Positions 38,149-47,004 are shown, numbered from the stretch's first letter. The stretch is DNA of 64,000 nt from Xanthomonas campestris pv. phormiicola (GCA_025666215.1 CP102593.1:1191001-1255000), one strand, 5' to 3'. The notes: generated by a model not told the origin, from the sequence alone. Numbers and translations are program-made.

Positions 38149-38274
38149 GAGGCGATCTTTATGGGATTCCAATGATGGACACGTGATGAACGCGGGGCTC
38201 AGGCCGCCGCGCTGCAACGGTGGCTTAACCGGCGAACGGCAAGACTGCGGCGTCTTCATCTCAGCGCCTGCGAC

Positions 38275-38760
38275 ATGAACCCGAGCCATCCGTCACCCGC
38301 CATCGCCGAGGCCTTGGCGCGCGGCGAGATCATCAAGGCAATCAAGCTGTTGCGCGCGCAGAGCGGCATGGACCTGCGCAGCGCCAAGCAGCAGGTGGAC
38401 GCGTGGCTGCAGGCCGGCGCCTCGCAGACGGTCGCGCAGATGCTGAGCCGGCATGCCAGCGTCGCGCCGCCCGCGGCGGTGGCACCGACGGCGGAAGAGA
38501 CGGAGCGATTGCCGCCGGCGGCGCTGCTGGCGCTGGGGCAGGGCCAGCTGCTGCAGGCGATCAAGCTGACCCGCGAGCAGCATCCGGGCATGCAGTTGCG
38601 CGAGGCCAAGGAACTGGTCGAACACTACCGCGACCGCAACGCGCCGCGGGCCGGGACGCTCCCGACCGTGGCCGGTGGCGACCGCCCTGGCGCGTGGCTG
38701 TGGGGCGTGTTGGCGCTGCTGGTTGCTGCCGCCGCCGCGTTCTGGTGGTGGCGCAGCTAG
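38275..38760 (+). CDS. Small membrane protein with two L7/L12-like modules
   Basis: A 161-residue protein. Residues about 8-47 ([20 protein letters not shown] then [15 protein letters not shown]) and about 77-118 ([20 protein letters not shown] then [16 protein letters not shown]) each resemble the helix-turn core of the ribosomal L7/L12 C-terminal domain. A C-terminal membrane helix follows ([20 protein letters not shown]), so the modules face the cytoplasm, anchored to the membrane. No function is known to me; L7/L12-like repeats without the ribosomal N-terminal dimerisation domain suggest binding to a translation-factor-like or other partner. It is not part of an evident operon. Confidence 0.7.
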   Translation: MNPSHPSPAIAEALARGEIIKAIKLLRAQSGMDLRSAKQQVDAWLQAGASQTVAQMLSRHASVAPPAAVAPTAEETERLPPAALLALGQGQLLQAIKLTREQHPGMQLREAKELVEHYRDRNAPRAGTLPTVAGGDRPGAWLWGVLALLVAAAAAFWWWRS

Positions 38761-38846
38761 TGTGGGAGCGACTTCAGTCGCGACCGGCGTTACCGCGGAG
38801 GCCTGTCGCGACGGATGGCCCAAGCCCAGCCAGCGTCGATCCCACA
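38761..38846. repeat. Dispersed palindromic repeat, copy 3
   Basis: Starts with TGTGGGAGCGACTTCAGTCG and ends GATCCCACA, so the outer ends (TGTGGGA/TCCCACA) are inverted. It follows directly after the stop of the L7/L12-like gene and lies before a convergent gene. It is clearly the same family as the copy near 118 (shared GTGGGAGCGACTT and CGCGAC). Confidence 0.65.
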
Positions 38847-38935
38847 AATCCAGTCGCGCCGGCAACGAAACCTTGGCGAGATGCCGGGGCCGTGCCGATC
38901 CAGCGCGACGCATCCCATTCGCCGGGCAGTGCGGC

Positions 38936-39463
38936 CTACAGCCAGCGCCGTACCTGCGCGCAATAGCGGTCGTAGGCACTGCCGAAGCGCTCGCGCAGGC
39001 GCGCCTCTTCGAACGGGATCACCACCCGCTGCAGCGCCAGCAGCGGCAATGGCAGCAACAGCAGCGCCCACGGCCAGCCGATCTGCACGCACAGGCCGGC
39101 ATAGCTCAGCACCAGGCTCACGTACATCGGGTTGCGGCTGTAGCGGTACGGGCCGCGCAGCACCAGGCCGGACGGCGCCCGTTCGGGCAGGATCGTGGTG
39201 CGCAGCTGCGCGAACAGCACGAAACAGGCCAGCGCCAACAGCAATCCGGCGCCGGCGCCGATGCCGCCGGCGATCTGTATCCATGCCAGCGCGCGGCCCT
39301 GCGGCAGGGGCAGGTCGAGCAGGTGTTGCAGACAGGCGCCAAGCAGCAGCGCGGCCAGGAAGTGCGCCGGCGAGGTCGAACGCACCAGCAGCGGCACATG
39401 TGCAGGACCGCAGTCCTGCCGCCCGGAAACCCGATTGCGCAAAGATTCCTCCCCCGTTTCCAT
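38936..39463 (-). CDS. Isoprenylcysteine carboxyl methyltransferase-like membrane protein
   Basis: A 175-residue membrane protein with about four helices. The C-terminal LRGPYRYSRNPMYVSLVLSY, then FEEARLRERFGSAYDRYC, is the ICMT/PEMT-like methyltransferase signature (SAM-binding site). The ATG at 39463 is my choice; the frame is open much further upstream, but that part is AT-rich and promoter-like. Bacterial members methylate lipids or thiols in the membrane; the substrate here is unknown. Confidence 0.8.
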   Translation of the reverse strand: METGEESLRNRVSGRQDCGPAHVPLLVRSTSPAHFLAALLLGACLQHLLDLPLPQGRALAWIQIAGGIGAGAGLLLALACFVLFAQLRTTILPERAPSGLVLRGPYRYSRNPMYVSLVLSYAGLCVQIGWPWALLLLPLPLLALQRVVIPFEEARLRERFGSAYDRYCAQVRRWL

Positions 39464-39656
39464 GCTGCCTCGCCCGGCCACTTTAGCGTGTCGCCTGCGG
39501 TCCTGTCCCGGCACCGATGGTCTTGCCCCCGGCATCGCACAGGAGGGCGGGGGTGATGGGACAGTGCGGCCAGGTTGGTCATGCGGCGGGCGCACCGACC
39601 TGAGCCACACCGCGGCGCGGTCATCGGCCCGGAATACGCGCTGGGTTGCAGTCATG

Positions 39657-39721
39657 TTGCGTTTTTTGCAATGCGCGTGTGAAAAAATGCTGATTGAATA
39701 TGTTCGGCAGACCTTATTAGA
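39657..39721 (+). promoter_or_regulatory. Purine-island promoter A: TTGC-N7-GCAA dyad and sigma70-like boxes
   Basis: The dyad TTGCGTTTTTTGCAA spans 39657-39671. GAAAAA follows at 39681. The -35-like ATTGAA (39693-39698) is 22 bp after the GCA, and the -10-like ATTAGA/TTATTA lies at 39714-39721. The layout matches those at 51,878 and 53,247. The likely target is the AzgA-type permease gene and the adenosine deaminase gene behind it. Confidence 0.6.
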
Positions 39722-39835
39722 GTCGGTCTGCAATGCGACGCCTATCACGGCGTTGGGGATCGCAACATAGAACCACCAGCTGTAGTTCCTTCCGATGTTC
39801 TGGCGCTTGCGCAGGGACGACATTGGGTCCTGATG

Positions 39836-39865
39836 CCGGCCGTCGCTCGCTGCGGCCGGTTTTTT
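39836..39865 (+). terminator. Intrinsic terminator-like hairpin in the permease leader
   Basis: CCGGCCG (39836-39842), loop TCGCTCGCTG, CGGCCGG (39853-39859), then six T (39860-39865). It lies downstream of promoter A and about 137 bp upstream of the permease ATG, on the coding strand. It could attenuate the permease transcript, or end a short RNA of about 140 nt. Confidence 0.7.
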
Positions 39866-40002
39866 GCACCGCTCTTTGCATTCGGATTGCCCATGCCGTT
39901 CGTGCTTCCCCCGCCTTCAGCGGTGCCTCCTGCAATGGTCGTTGTCTTCGCCCGCCCGTCCGCGTGCCGCGGCCGGCAGGGGCGCCCAGGCGTTGCAGGG
40001 CG

Positions 40003-41307
40003 ATGAAGCGGCTGCTCGATTTCCGCCTGGCCGAGCACGGCAGCTCGGTCCGCACCGAAGTGCTGGCCGGTGCCACGACCTTCCTGACGATGGCCTACAT
40101 CGTCTTCGTCAATCCCGACATCCTCGCCAGCGCCGGCATGGAGCGCGGCGCGGTGTTCGTGGCGACCTGCCTGGCGGCCGCGCTGGGGTCGCTGTTGATG
40201 GGGCTGATCGCCAACTATCCGATCGGTCTGGCGCCGGGCATGGGGCTCAACGCATTCTTCGCGTTCTCGGTGGTCGGCGGGATGGGCTATGCGTGGCCGC
40301 AGGCGCTGGGCCTGGTGTTCGTGTCCGGCTGCCTGTTCGTGCTGTTGACCGTAAGCGGGGCGCGACGCTGGCTGGTCGATGGCATTCCGCAGGCCCTGCG
40401 CTGCGGCATCGCCGCCGGCATTGGCTTGTTCCTGGCCTTCATCGGGCTGCAAAAATCCGGGCTGGTGGTGGCCAGCGCGCCGACCCTGGTCACGCTCGGC
40501 GATCTGCACCGTGCCGAGCCGCTGCTGGCGCTGGCCGGGTTGGTGTTGATCGGCATCCTCGATGTGCGCAAGGTCCGCGGCGCGATCCTGCTCGGCATCC
40601 TGGCGGTGACCGTGGCCGGCCTGGTACTGGGCAAGGTTCGCTATGCCGGGTTGATGGCATGGCCGCCTAGCCTGGCGCCGACCCTGCTGAAGCTGGATGT
40701 GCCCGGCGCGTTGCTGCAGCACGGCGGCGTCAGTGCGCTGCTGCACGTGCTGCTGGTGTTCGTGCTGGTGGAGGTGTTCGATGCCACCGGCACGCTCACC
40801 GGCGTGGCGCAGCGCGCCGGGCTGTTGGCGCGGCCCGAGCAGCGCCGCCAGTTCGATCGCGCCCTGTTCGCCGATAGCACGGCGATCCTCGCCGGCTCGC
40901 TGCTCGGAACCTCCAGCACCACCGCCTACGTGGAAAGCGCCGCCGGTGTGCAGGCCGGCGGGCGTACCGGGCTGACCGCGCTCGTGATCGCGGCGCTGTT
41001 CCTGCTCGCGCTGCCGTTCTCGCCACTGGCCGGCATGGTGCCGGCCTACGCGACCGCGCCGGCGCTGATCTATGTGGCCGCGCTGATGCTGCGCGAGATC
41101 GTGGAAGTGGACTGGCAGGACCTGACCGAAGCGCTGCCGGCTGCGCTCGCCGCGCTGGCGATGCCGTTCACCTATTCGATCGCCGATGGCCTGGCGTTGG
41201 GATTCATCGCCTATGCCGCGCTCAAGCTGGGCAGCGGACGCTGGCGCCAGGTGCATGTCGCGACCTGGGTGATCGCGGCGCTGTTCGTGCTGCGTTACGC
41301 GCTGTAG
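40003..41307 (+). CDS. AzgA-type NCS2 purine (guanine/hypoxanthine) permease
   Basis: A 434-residue inner-membrane symporter of the AzgA subgroup. Landmarks: RTEVLAGATTFLTMAYIVFVNP at the N-terminus, IGLAPGMGLNAFFAFSVVG, the VLVFVLVEVFDATGTLTGVA stretch and LLGTSSTTAYVESAAGVQAGGRTGLTAL. These define proteins that import hypoxanthine, guanine or adenine with protons. The ATG at 40003 follows GCAGGG. It starts the purine island, under promoter A, with a leader containing a terminator-like hairpin. Confidence 0.93.
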   Translation: MKRLLDFRLAEHGSSVRTEVLAGATTFLTMAYIVFVNPDILASAGMERGAVFVATCLAAALGSLLMGLIANYPIGLAPGMGLNAFFAFSVVGGMGYAWPQALGLVFVSGCLFVLLTVSGARRWLVDGIPQALRCGIAAGIGLFLAFIGLQKSGLVVASAPTLVTLGDLHRAEPLLALAGLVLIGILDVRKVRGAILLGILAVTVAGLVLGKVRYAGLMAWPPSLAPTLLKLDVPGALLQHGGVSALLHVLLVFVLVEVFDATGTLTGVAQRAGLLARPEQRRQFDRALFADSTAILAGSLLGTSSTTAYVESAAGVQAGGRTGLTALVIAALFLLALPFSPLAGMVPAYATAPALIYVAALMLREIVEVDWQDLTEALPAALAALAMPFTYSIADGLALGFIAYAALKLGSGRWRQVHVATWVIAALFVLRYAL

Positions 41308-41408
41308 CCGGCATGCGGCCGCCATCGCCAGCGCACATGTCCCGGCGCGCGCCGCAGCTGCCGATGCGCGCCGACCGATTCCGTCATTCCTTCCAGCAAA
41401 GGGCAACG

Positions 41409-42986
41409 ATGTGCGTCTCCAGCAACGCCTCAAGCATGGTCCGGTTCGCGTTGGCGCTGTTGCTGAGCGCCGCGGCGTTGGCCGGCGCCGACGCCGCGCC
41501 GGTCGCTGGCGGTGCTGCGGCACGCCAGGCCGCCGTGGCGGCGCAGCTGCGCGCGCTGCGCCTGCAGCCACCGCGGCTGCGCAGCTTCCTGCAGGCCATG
41601 CCCAAGGGCGGCGACCTGCACAATCACCTGAGCGGCAGCGTCTATGCCGAGGACTTCCTGCGCTGGGCCGACGAGGACGGCGACTGCGTGTCGCTGGCTG
41701 ACTACAGGCTGCGGGCGCCGCCCTGCGGCGCCGATCAGGCGCCGGCACGCGGGCTGGCCGCGCGCGATCCGGCGCTGTATGCGCGCACGGTGGATGCGCT
41801 GTCGATGCGCAATTTCGTGGCAGGACAGCCACAGTTTTCCGGACACGACCGTTTCTTTTCGACCTTCGGCAAGTTCCAGGCACTCGGCCAGCGCCGTGTC
41901 GAGGCACTGGCGGCGGTGCTGGAGCAGGCGGCACGCGACCATGTCGGCTATGTCGAATTGATCGTCAATCCGAGCGCGGCCAAGGCGCTGGCCGAGGCCG
42001 CGTTGCGGCGGCCGTGGCAGCCTGGCCAGTTCGCTGCAGAATCGCGCCAGCTCGACCCGGCGCTGCCGGCGGCAGTCGCCGCCTCGATCCAGGAATTGGA
42101 CCAGGTGCAGGCGCGCCTGCGCGAACGGTTGCGCTGCGATACCGCGCAGGCGCGTCCGGGATGCGCGGTGAGCTACCGCTATCTGGCGTATGCCGACCGC
42201 GCCATGCCGCAGGCGTACGTGTTCGCGCAGATCGCGCTGGGCTATGCGCTGGTCAAGGCCGATCCGCGCTTCGTCGGCGTCAACATCGTCGATCCGGAAG
42301 ACAATCCGGTGGCGTTGGCCGACTACCGGGCGCACATGGCCATGTTCGCTTTCTTCGCCGCACGCGATCCGCAGGTGCGGCTGAGCCTGCATGCCGGCGA
42401 GTTGACCCTGGGCCTGGTGCCGCCGGCCGAACTGGGTTTCCACATCCGCGAGGCGGTGGCGGCGGGCGCGCAACGCATCGGTCACGGTGTGGACATCGCC
42501 TACGAGGACGATGCGCCATCGCTGTTGGCGCAGATGCGGCGCCGGCGCGTGGCGGTGGAGATCAACCTGACCAGCAACGACGTCATTCTCGGGGTGAAGG
42601 GCGTGCAGCATCCGCTATCCATGTATCTGCGCGCCGGCGTGCCGCTGGTGCTGTCCACCGACGATGCCGGAGTGTCGCGCAGCGACCTCACCCACGAATA
42701 CCAGCGTGCGGTGCAGGAGCAGGGGCTGGACTATCCGGCGCTGAAGCAGATCGCGCGCAACGCGCTGCGCTATGCGTTCCTGCCCGGCGACAGCATTTGG
42801 GCGGAGGACGGAACCGTCCCGTCGCCGGCCTGCGCGGCGCCGCTGGCGGCCGCGGTGCTGCCGCGCCGCCCGGCCGACCCGCGTTGCGCCGCATTGCTGC
42901 AGGCGAGCGAGAAGGCGCGCCTGCAATGGCAACTGGAAGCCGACTTCGCCGCGTTCGAGACGCGCGCATTGCGCAGTCCCTATTGA
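41409..42986 (+). CDS. Exported adenosine deaminase family protein
   Basis: A 525-residue protein with an N-terminal signal peptide (MVRFALALLLSAAALAGADA), so it works in the periplasm or outside. The zinc motif HNH appears as GGDLHNHLSGSVYAEDF; further catalytic segments are LSLHAGELTLG, RIGHGVDIAYE, INLTSNDVIL and LVLSTDDAGVSRSDL. It is longer than cytoplasmic Add (about 330) and closer to secreted ADA2/ADGF-like enzymes. It would convert adenosine to inosine outside the inner membrane, ahead of uptake. It lies 101 bp after the purine permease, with no separate dyad, so it is probably co-transcribed. Start choice 41409 or 41436 is uncertain. Confidence 0.88.
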   Translation: MCVSSNASSMVRFALALLLSAAALAGADAAPVAGGAAARQAAVAAQLRALRLQPPRLRSFLQAMPKGGDLHNHLSGSVYAEDFLRWADEDGDCVSLADYRLRAPPCGADQAPARGLAARDPALYARTVDALSMRNFVAGQPQFSGHDRFFSTFGKFQALGQRRVEALAAVLEQAARDHVGYVELIVNPSAAKALAEAALRRPWQPGQFAAESRQLDPALPAAVAASIQELDQVQARLRERLRCDTAQARPGCAVSYRYLAYADRAMPQAYVFAQIALGYALVKADPRFVGVNIVDPEDNPVALADYRAHMAMFAFFAARDPQVRLSLHAGELTLGLVPPAELGFHIREAVAAGAQRIGHGVDIAYEDDAPSLLAQMRRRRVAVEINLTSNDVILGVKGVQHPLSMYLRAGVPLVLSTDDAGVSRSDLTHEYQRAVQEQGLDYPALKQIARNALRYAFLPGDSIWAEDGTVPSPACAAPLAAAVLPRRPADPRCAALLQASEKARLQWQLEADFAAFETRALRSPY

Positions 42987-43415
42987 TGCGTGGCTGAGAG
43001 TTTTTTCCGGTGTGCGAGGAGGGGGCGCCAATGAGGTCGAAGCATCGTTGGGCCGTACCTGGCGCGGTGGATCGGCGGTGCGTCGGCGGCGCCGCGCTTG
43101 CTGCACGGCCAGGCGCTGGGCTCCAGGCGCTACGGGCATGGCGCGATGCGCAACCGGTGGGCGTGCCTTCGGGCGCGGATGCCAGGCAGCGCGGGATGCG
43201 CGGGCTTGGCTATCGGGTGAGCGGCGCCGGCGTTGCGCGCGTACCCGGCCGCGCCGGCGACAAGCTCCGCACGCCGGGCCGCGGCAAGGCCCGGAGATCG
43301 CGCAATCCGGGGCGGCCATGCCCTCCAGCGCGCGCCGGTCCGGCATGGCCGCCGAGGCCGTACACAGGTTTCCACCGTTGCATCCACCCGTTCTTCTCCA
43401 TGCAGGCACACCACA
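42987..43415. other. Leader region of the TonB-dependent receptor gene
   Basis: About 430 bp without a convincing gene; frames here lack homology. A perfect 12-bp inverted repeat (GGCGGCCATGCC at 43311-43322 and GGCATGGCCGCC at 43342-43353) lies about 60 bp ahead of the receptor ATG. No TTGC-N7-GCAA dyad was found. Confidence 0.55.
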
Positions 43416-45749
43416 ATGAAAGCCCTTCCCGTCAATAGCAGCGCACTGGCTGTCGCCGTGTGCGCCGTTCTGTGTCTTCCGGCCCACGCCGCCTTCGCAC
43501 AGTCGCAATCCGACGACACCACGGCGGCGGCGCGTTCCAGCGTCACCACCACCTCCAACACCACCAATTCCAACGCCACCAAACGCGTGCAGCAGCTGGA
43601 TGCGGTGTCGGTCAAGGCGCAGTCGCTGTCGCTGGGTGGCGGCGCCATGCAGGTGCAGGTCGCGCCCAAGGCCGTGTCCACGATCGGCCGCGAAGCGATC
43701 CTCAAGACCGCCCCGGGTGCCAACTTCACCCAGATGCTGGCCTCGATCCCCGGCGCGATCTCCGCCACCAACGATGTCACCGGTCTCAACGACGGCAATT
43801 TCACCGTGCGCGGTTTCCCGGCCGACGAAGTGGGCGTGACCGTCAACGGCGTGCCGATCAACGACTCGGGCAACTACAAGATGTACGCCACCGAATACGG
43901 CGACACCGAGAACATGGGCGACATCACTGTCGAGCAGGGCTACCCGAGCGTGACCTCGCCGGTGATCGGCGCGGCCGGCGGCAACATCGCCTGGGTGACC
44001 GTGGATCCGACCCGCGACGCCGGCGTGGACATCAGCCAGAGCCTGGGCAGCAACAACTACAAGCGCACCTTCGTGCGCTACAACACCGGCGACATCGGTC
44101 CGGTGCGTTCGTGGCTCTCCTACTCGCACAACGAGACCGACCTGTGGCGCGGTGCCGGCCAGTCCAAGGTGACCAAGGTCGACGGCAAGTCGGTGTGGAC
44201 CATCGACGACGGCAACTCGATCACCGCCTCGTTGCAGTACAACCGCGAGGTCAAGAACAACTACCGCAGCCTGACCAAGGCGCAGATCGCCCAGTACGGC
44301 TATCACTACGGCTACCTGAAGTCCTACCAGTCCAGCAGCGCCGGCGACTGGGTCGGCACCCAGGTCAATCCGTTCACCAGCGCCATCCTCAGCCTGGACG
44401 GCGAGTTCACCCTCAGCGACACCCTGCACCTGTCGGTGGTGCCGTACTTCGTCTACGGCTACGGCGGCGGCAGCTACGGCTACGCCAAGAACTACGTGTT
44501 CTTCACCTCCGACACCTACCGCCCGGGCGTCCACGTCAAGTTCAAGCAGGACCTGAGTTTGAACGACAGCCTGGAATACGGCTTCCTGGCCGAGCGTCCG
44601 CGCCAGCAGGGCTCCAACGTCTACCTGCCGGCCGATGCGCAGGGCAACCCGGCCGACATCTGGGGCCACGACAGCGCCTATTACTACAAGAACGCCAACG
44701 GCACGCCGAAGATCGCCTACAAGTTCTACTCGACCACGCCGACCTACCGTGCCTTCGCCACCAACACCTGGACCCCGAACGACCAGTGGACGCTGAGCCT
44801 GGGCGGCGCCTACACCTCGGTCACCCGCAAGGGCTGGTACTCCACCTGGCCAGAGGCCGGCAACGCGCTGAGCCTGACCAGCCCGTCATCCAGCACCCTG
44901 TTCGCTTCCGGCTCGCGCACCTACAAGAAGTTCACCCCCACCGCCGGGGTGAAGTTCCAGCTCGACGAGGCCAACCAGTTCTATCTTGGTGTCGGCCAGA
45001 CCTACCGCGCCGCGATCAACACCTCGGCGCTGTACGACTTCTGGAACGCGGCGTATGCGCAGGCATCGGGCAAGTCGCTGTCGGTCAGCGACGCCGAGCC
45101 GGAGAAGGCCACCACCATCGACCTGGGCTGGCGTTACTACGGCGAGCGCCTGAGCACCTCGGTCGGCGCCTATTCCAGCGACTTCAAGAACAAGCAGTTC
45201 AGCGGCTCGGATCCGACCACCTCGGCGCCGGTGTACTTCTCGCTGGGTGAGGTCAGGATGCGCGGGCTCAACGCCGAGGCCAGCTACAAGCTCGACGACC
45301 ACTGGTCGACCTACGCCTCCTACGCGCACACCAGTAGCGAGATGCAGGACAACGTCACCCTGGGCAAGGTCACCTATCTGACCAAGGGCAAGACGCTGGT
45401 CAACGCGCCGAAGAACGCCGGCTACGCCTCGGTGAATTTCGAGCAGGGCCAGTTCTGGGCCAGTGTGAGCAGCACCGTGCAGAGCGGCATCTGGGGCACC
45501 TTCAGCAACGCCGCCGGTTCTTACTCGGGCGGCTTTGCGGTGGTCAACCTCAACGGCGGCTGGAACTTCCACGACTTCGGCGGGCTGAAGAAGCCTTACC
45601 TGAAGGTCAACGTGTTCAACATCGGCAACCGCGAGGCGCTGAACTATTCCAGCACCACCTCGCTGGCCACCACCGCGCAAGCGGCGACCTGGCAGTTGCT
45701 GCAGGATCGCACGGTGATGGTGACCTTCGGCGGCTCGATCGCGCTGTAA
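43416..45749 (+). CDS. TonB-dependent receptor, candidate purine nucleoside importer
   Basis: A 777-residue outer-membrane receptor. The signal peptide ends AHAAFAQ. A TonB-box-like LDAVSVKAQS is followed by the plug (about 75-200: NDGNFTVRGFPADEVGVTVNG and GDITVEQGYPSVTSPVIGAAGG), then a 22-strand barrel with alternating aromatic strands. It lacks the N-terminal STN signalling domain. No iron genes are near. It lies between an exported adenosine deaminase and a nucleoside hydrolase inside a purine catabolism island, so I infer nucleosides or purines as substrate. It ends in leucine rather than the usual aromatic residue. Receptor class is certain, ligand is not. Confidence 0.88.
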   Translation: MKALPVNSSALAVAVCAVLCLPAHAAFAQSQSDDTTAAARSSVTTTSNTTNSNATKRVQQLDAVSVKAQSLSLGGGAMQVQVAPKAVSTIGREAILKTAPGANFTQMLASIPGAISATNDVTGLNDGNFTVRGFPADEVGVTVNGVPINDSGNYKMYATEYGDTENMGDITVEQGYPSVTSPVIGAAGGNIAWVTVDPTRDAGVDISQSLGSNNYKRTFVRYNTGDIGPVRSWLSYSHNETDLWRGAGQSKVTKVDGKSVWTIDDGNSITASLQYNREVKNNYRSLTKAQIAQYGYHYGYLKSYQSSSAGDWVGTQVNPFTSAILSLDGEFTLSDTLHLSVVPYFVYGYGGGSYGYAKNYVFFTSDTYRPGVHVKFKQDLSLNDSLEYGFLAERPRQQGSNVYLPADAQGNPADIWGHDSAYYYKNANGTPKIAYKFYSTTPTYRAFATNTWTPNDQWTLSLGGAYTSVTRKGWYSTWPEAGNALSLTSPSSSTLFASGSRTYKKFTPTAGVKFQLDEANQFYLGVGQTYRAAINTSALYDFWNAAYAQASGKSLSVSDAEPEKATTIDLGWRYYGERLSTSVGAYSSDFKNKQFSGSDPTTSAPVYFSLGEVRMRGLNAEASYKLDDHWSTYASYAHTSSEMQDNVTLGKVTYLTKGKTLVNAPKNAGYASVNFEQGQFWASVSSTVQSGIWGTFSNAAGSYSGGFAVVNLNGGWNFHDFGGLKKPYLKVNVFNIGNREALNYSSTTSLATTAQAATWQLLQDRTVMVTFGGSIAL

Positions 45750-45758
45750 GCTGTGGCG

Positions 45759-45815
45759 CAGCTTCTCCCTTCTGCCTCCGGGAGAAGGGAGAAGCTGCTG
45801 ATGAGGGTGCGGGCG
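45759..45815. repeat. Perfect 15-bp inverted repeat after the TonB receptor gene
   Basis: CAGCTTCTCCCTTCT (45759-45773), a 9-nt loop, AGAAGGGAGAAGCTG (45783-45797), then GATGAGGGTGCGGG. There is no T-tract. It resembles the repeat near 26,697. It may terminate the receptor transcript or protect its 3' end. Confidence 0.65.
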
Positions 45816-45906
45816 AAGCCTCGCAGCAAAACAGCGCGGGGTTTCGCCCGCACTCTCACGCCAACCCCTCTGCCGACGGCACAGGGACTCCAATCAGGTC
45901 GACACA

Positions 45907-47004
45907 ATGCCCCAATCGCATCATCCGGTTTCCGACAAGCGCCTCGTGATCCTCGAGGACGACATCGACGGCTTCACCCCCGCACAACTGCTGTTGCTGC
46001 AAGCGCCCGACGTCGAGGTGCTCGGCATCTCCGCGGTCAGCGGCAACATCTGGCGCGACGAGGTCCTGGCCCATAGCTGCCGCCTGCTCGAACTGGCCGG
46101 CCGCCCCGATATCCCGGTCCTGCCCGGCCCGGTGTTCCCGCTGCTCAATTCGGAAATCGCCACCGAACGCTGGGAAGCGTTGTACGGCAAGCTGGTGTGG
46201 AAGGGCGCGTGGACCAAGCAGTGGATCGACGCCGATACCGTGCAGAGTTCGCCGCGCTACCATGCCCATGACGTGGTGCCGGACCTGGCGCTGGGCAATC
46301 CCAGCGTGGTGCGCCCGTCCAGCGAACATGCCGCGCTGTTCATGCTGCGCATGGTCCGCCAGTATCCCGGCCAGGTCAGCATCGTCGCCACCGGCCCGCT
46401 GACCAATCTCGCCCTGGCGCAGTCGCTGGATCCGCAGTTCGCGGCGCTGGCCAAGGAGCTGGTGTACATGGGCGGCAGTCTCAATCCGCGCCGCCGACTG
46501 GACAGCGTCTGCGCGCACCAGTTCGCGCGCGAGTTCGTGCACTCGCCGCGCCGCGAGTTCAACATCCGCTGGGATCCGGAAGCGGCCAGCATCGTGCAGC
46601 GCGCGCCGTGGAAGAAGATGGTGATGGTGCCGGTCGATCCGTCCACCGCCACCGAACTGAGCACCGACCTGGTCGCGCGCATCGGCGCCGCCGACACCAC
46701 GCTGGGCCAGGCCCTGCGCCGCCGCGAGCCGGGCTTCCCGATGTGGGACGAACTGGCCACCGCGGTGTGGTTGCGCCCGGCGCTGGCGACGCGCACCGAA
46801 ACGCTCTATGTCGACACCAATACCGAGTTCGGCCCCGGCTATGGCGACACGCTGTCGTGGGCGCCGGGCTATCAGCCGGGCCTGGGCGAACAGCGGCAGA
46901 CGGTGGTGCTGGAGATGGACGTGGCGGCGCTGGAGGCGGTGCTGGTCGAGCACCTGACCGCGCCGCACCCGCCGTCGGTGGGCGCGCCGTTGCCGCCAAG
47001 GTGA
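45907..47004 (+). CDS. Nucleoside hydrolase family protein with altered calcium site
   Basis: A 365-residue cytoplasmic protein of the inosine-uridine nucleoside hydrolase fold. It has the conserved ATGPLTNLALAQ, VYMGGSLNPR, FNIRWDPEAA and MWDELATAVWLRP. The usual N-terminal calcium motif DxDPGxDD is changed to EDDIDGFTPAQ (residues 17-27), so only part of the acidic set aligns. It may bind calcium differently or cleave an unusual nucleoside. Within the island it would release a free base from nucleosides brought in by the receptor. It is preceded by a 157-bp gap with the inverted repeat. Confidence 0.82.
   Translation: MPQSHHPVSDKRLVILEDDIDGFTPAQLLLLQAPDVEVLGISAVSGNIWRDEVLAHSCRLLELAGRPDIPVLPGPVFPLLNSEIATERWEALYGKLVWKGAWTKQWIDADTVQSSPRYHAHDVVPDLALGNPSVVRPSSEHAALFMLRMVRQYPGQVSIVATGPLTNLALAQSLDPQFAALAKELVYMGGSLNPRRRLDSVCAHQFAREFVHSPRREFNIRWDPEAASIVQRAPWKKMVMVPVDPSTATELSTDLVARIGAADTTLGQALRRREPGFPMWDELATAVWLRPALATRTETLYVDTNTEFGPGYGDTLSWAPGYQPGLGEQRQTVVLEMDVAALEAVLVEHLTAPHPPSVGAPLPPR

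Larger units (their letters stand above)
39464..40002. other. Long regulatory region ahead of the purine permease
   Basis: About 540 bp without a convincing gene. It holds, in order: the dyad at 39657-39671, a promoter at about 39693-39721, a structured leader, and a hairpin with T-run at 39836-39865. The minus-strand reading frame that crosses it is likely a shadow. It is AT-richer than most of the window between 39,650 and 39,800. Confidence 0.7.

Noticed and set aside
39464..39823. N-terminal extension of the ICMT-like gene (residues upstream of 39463)
   Set aside because: The frame stays open, but the part is AT-rich, has no membrane-protein homology and overlaps promoter A; the family starts near 39463.
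43010..43438. A 142-codon plus-strand frame overlapping the TonB receptor start
   Set aside because: Composition is arginine/glycine-rich GC noise, it overlaps the receptor start in another frame, and it has no family resemblance.
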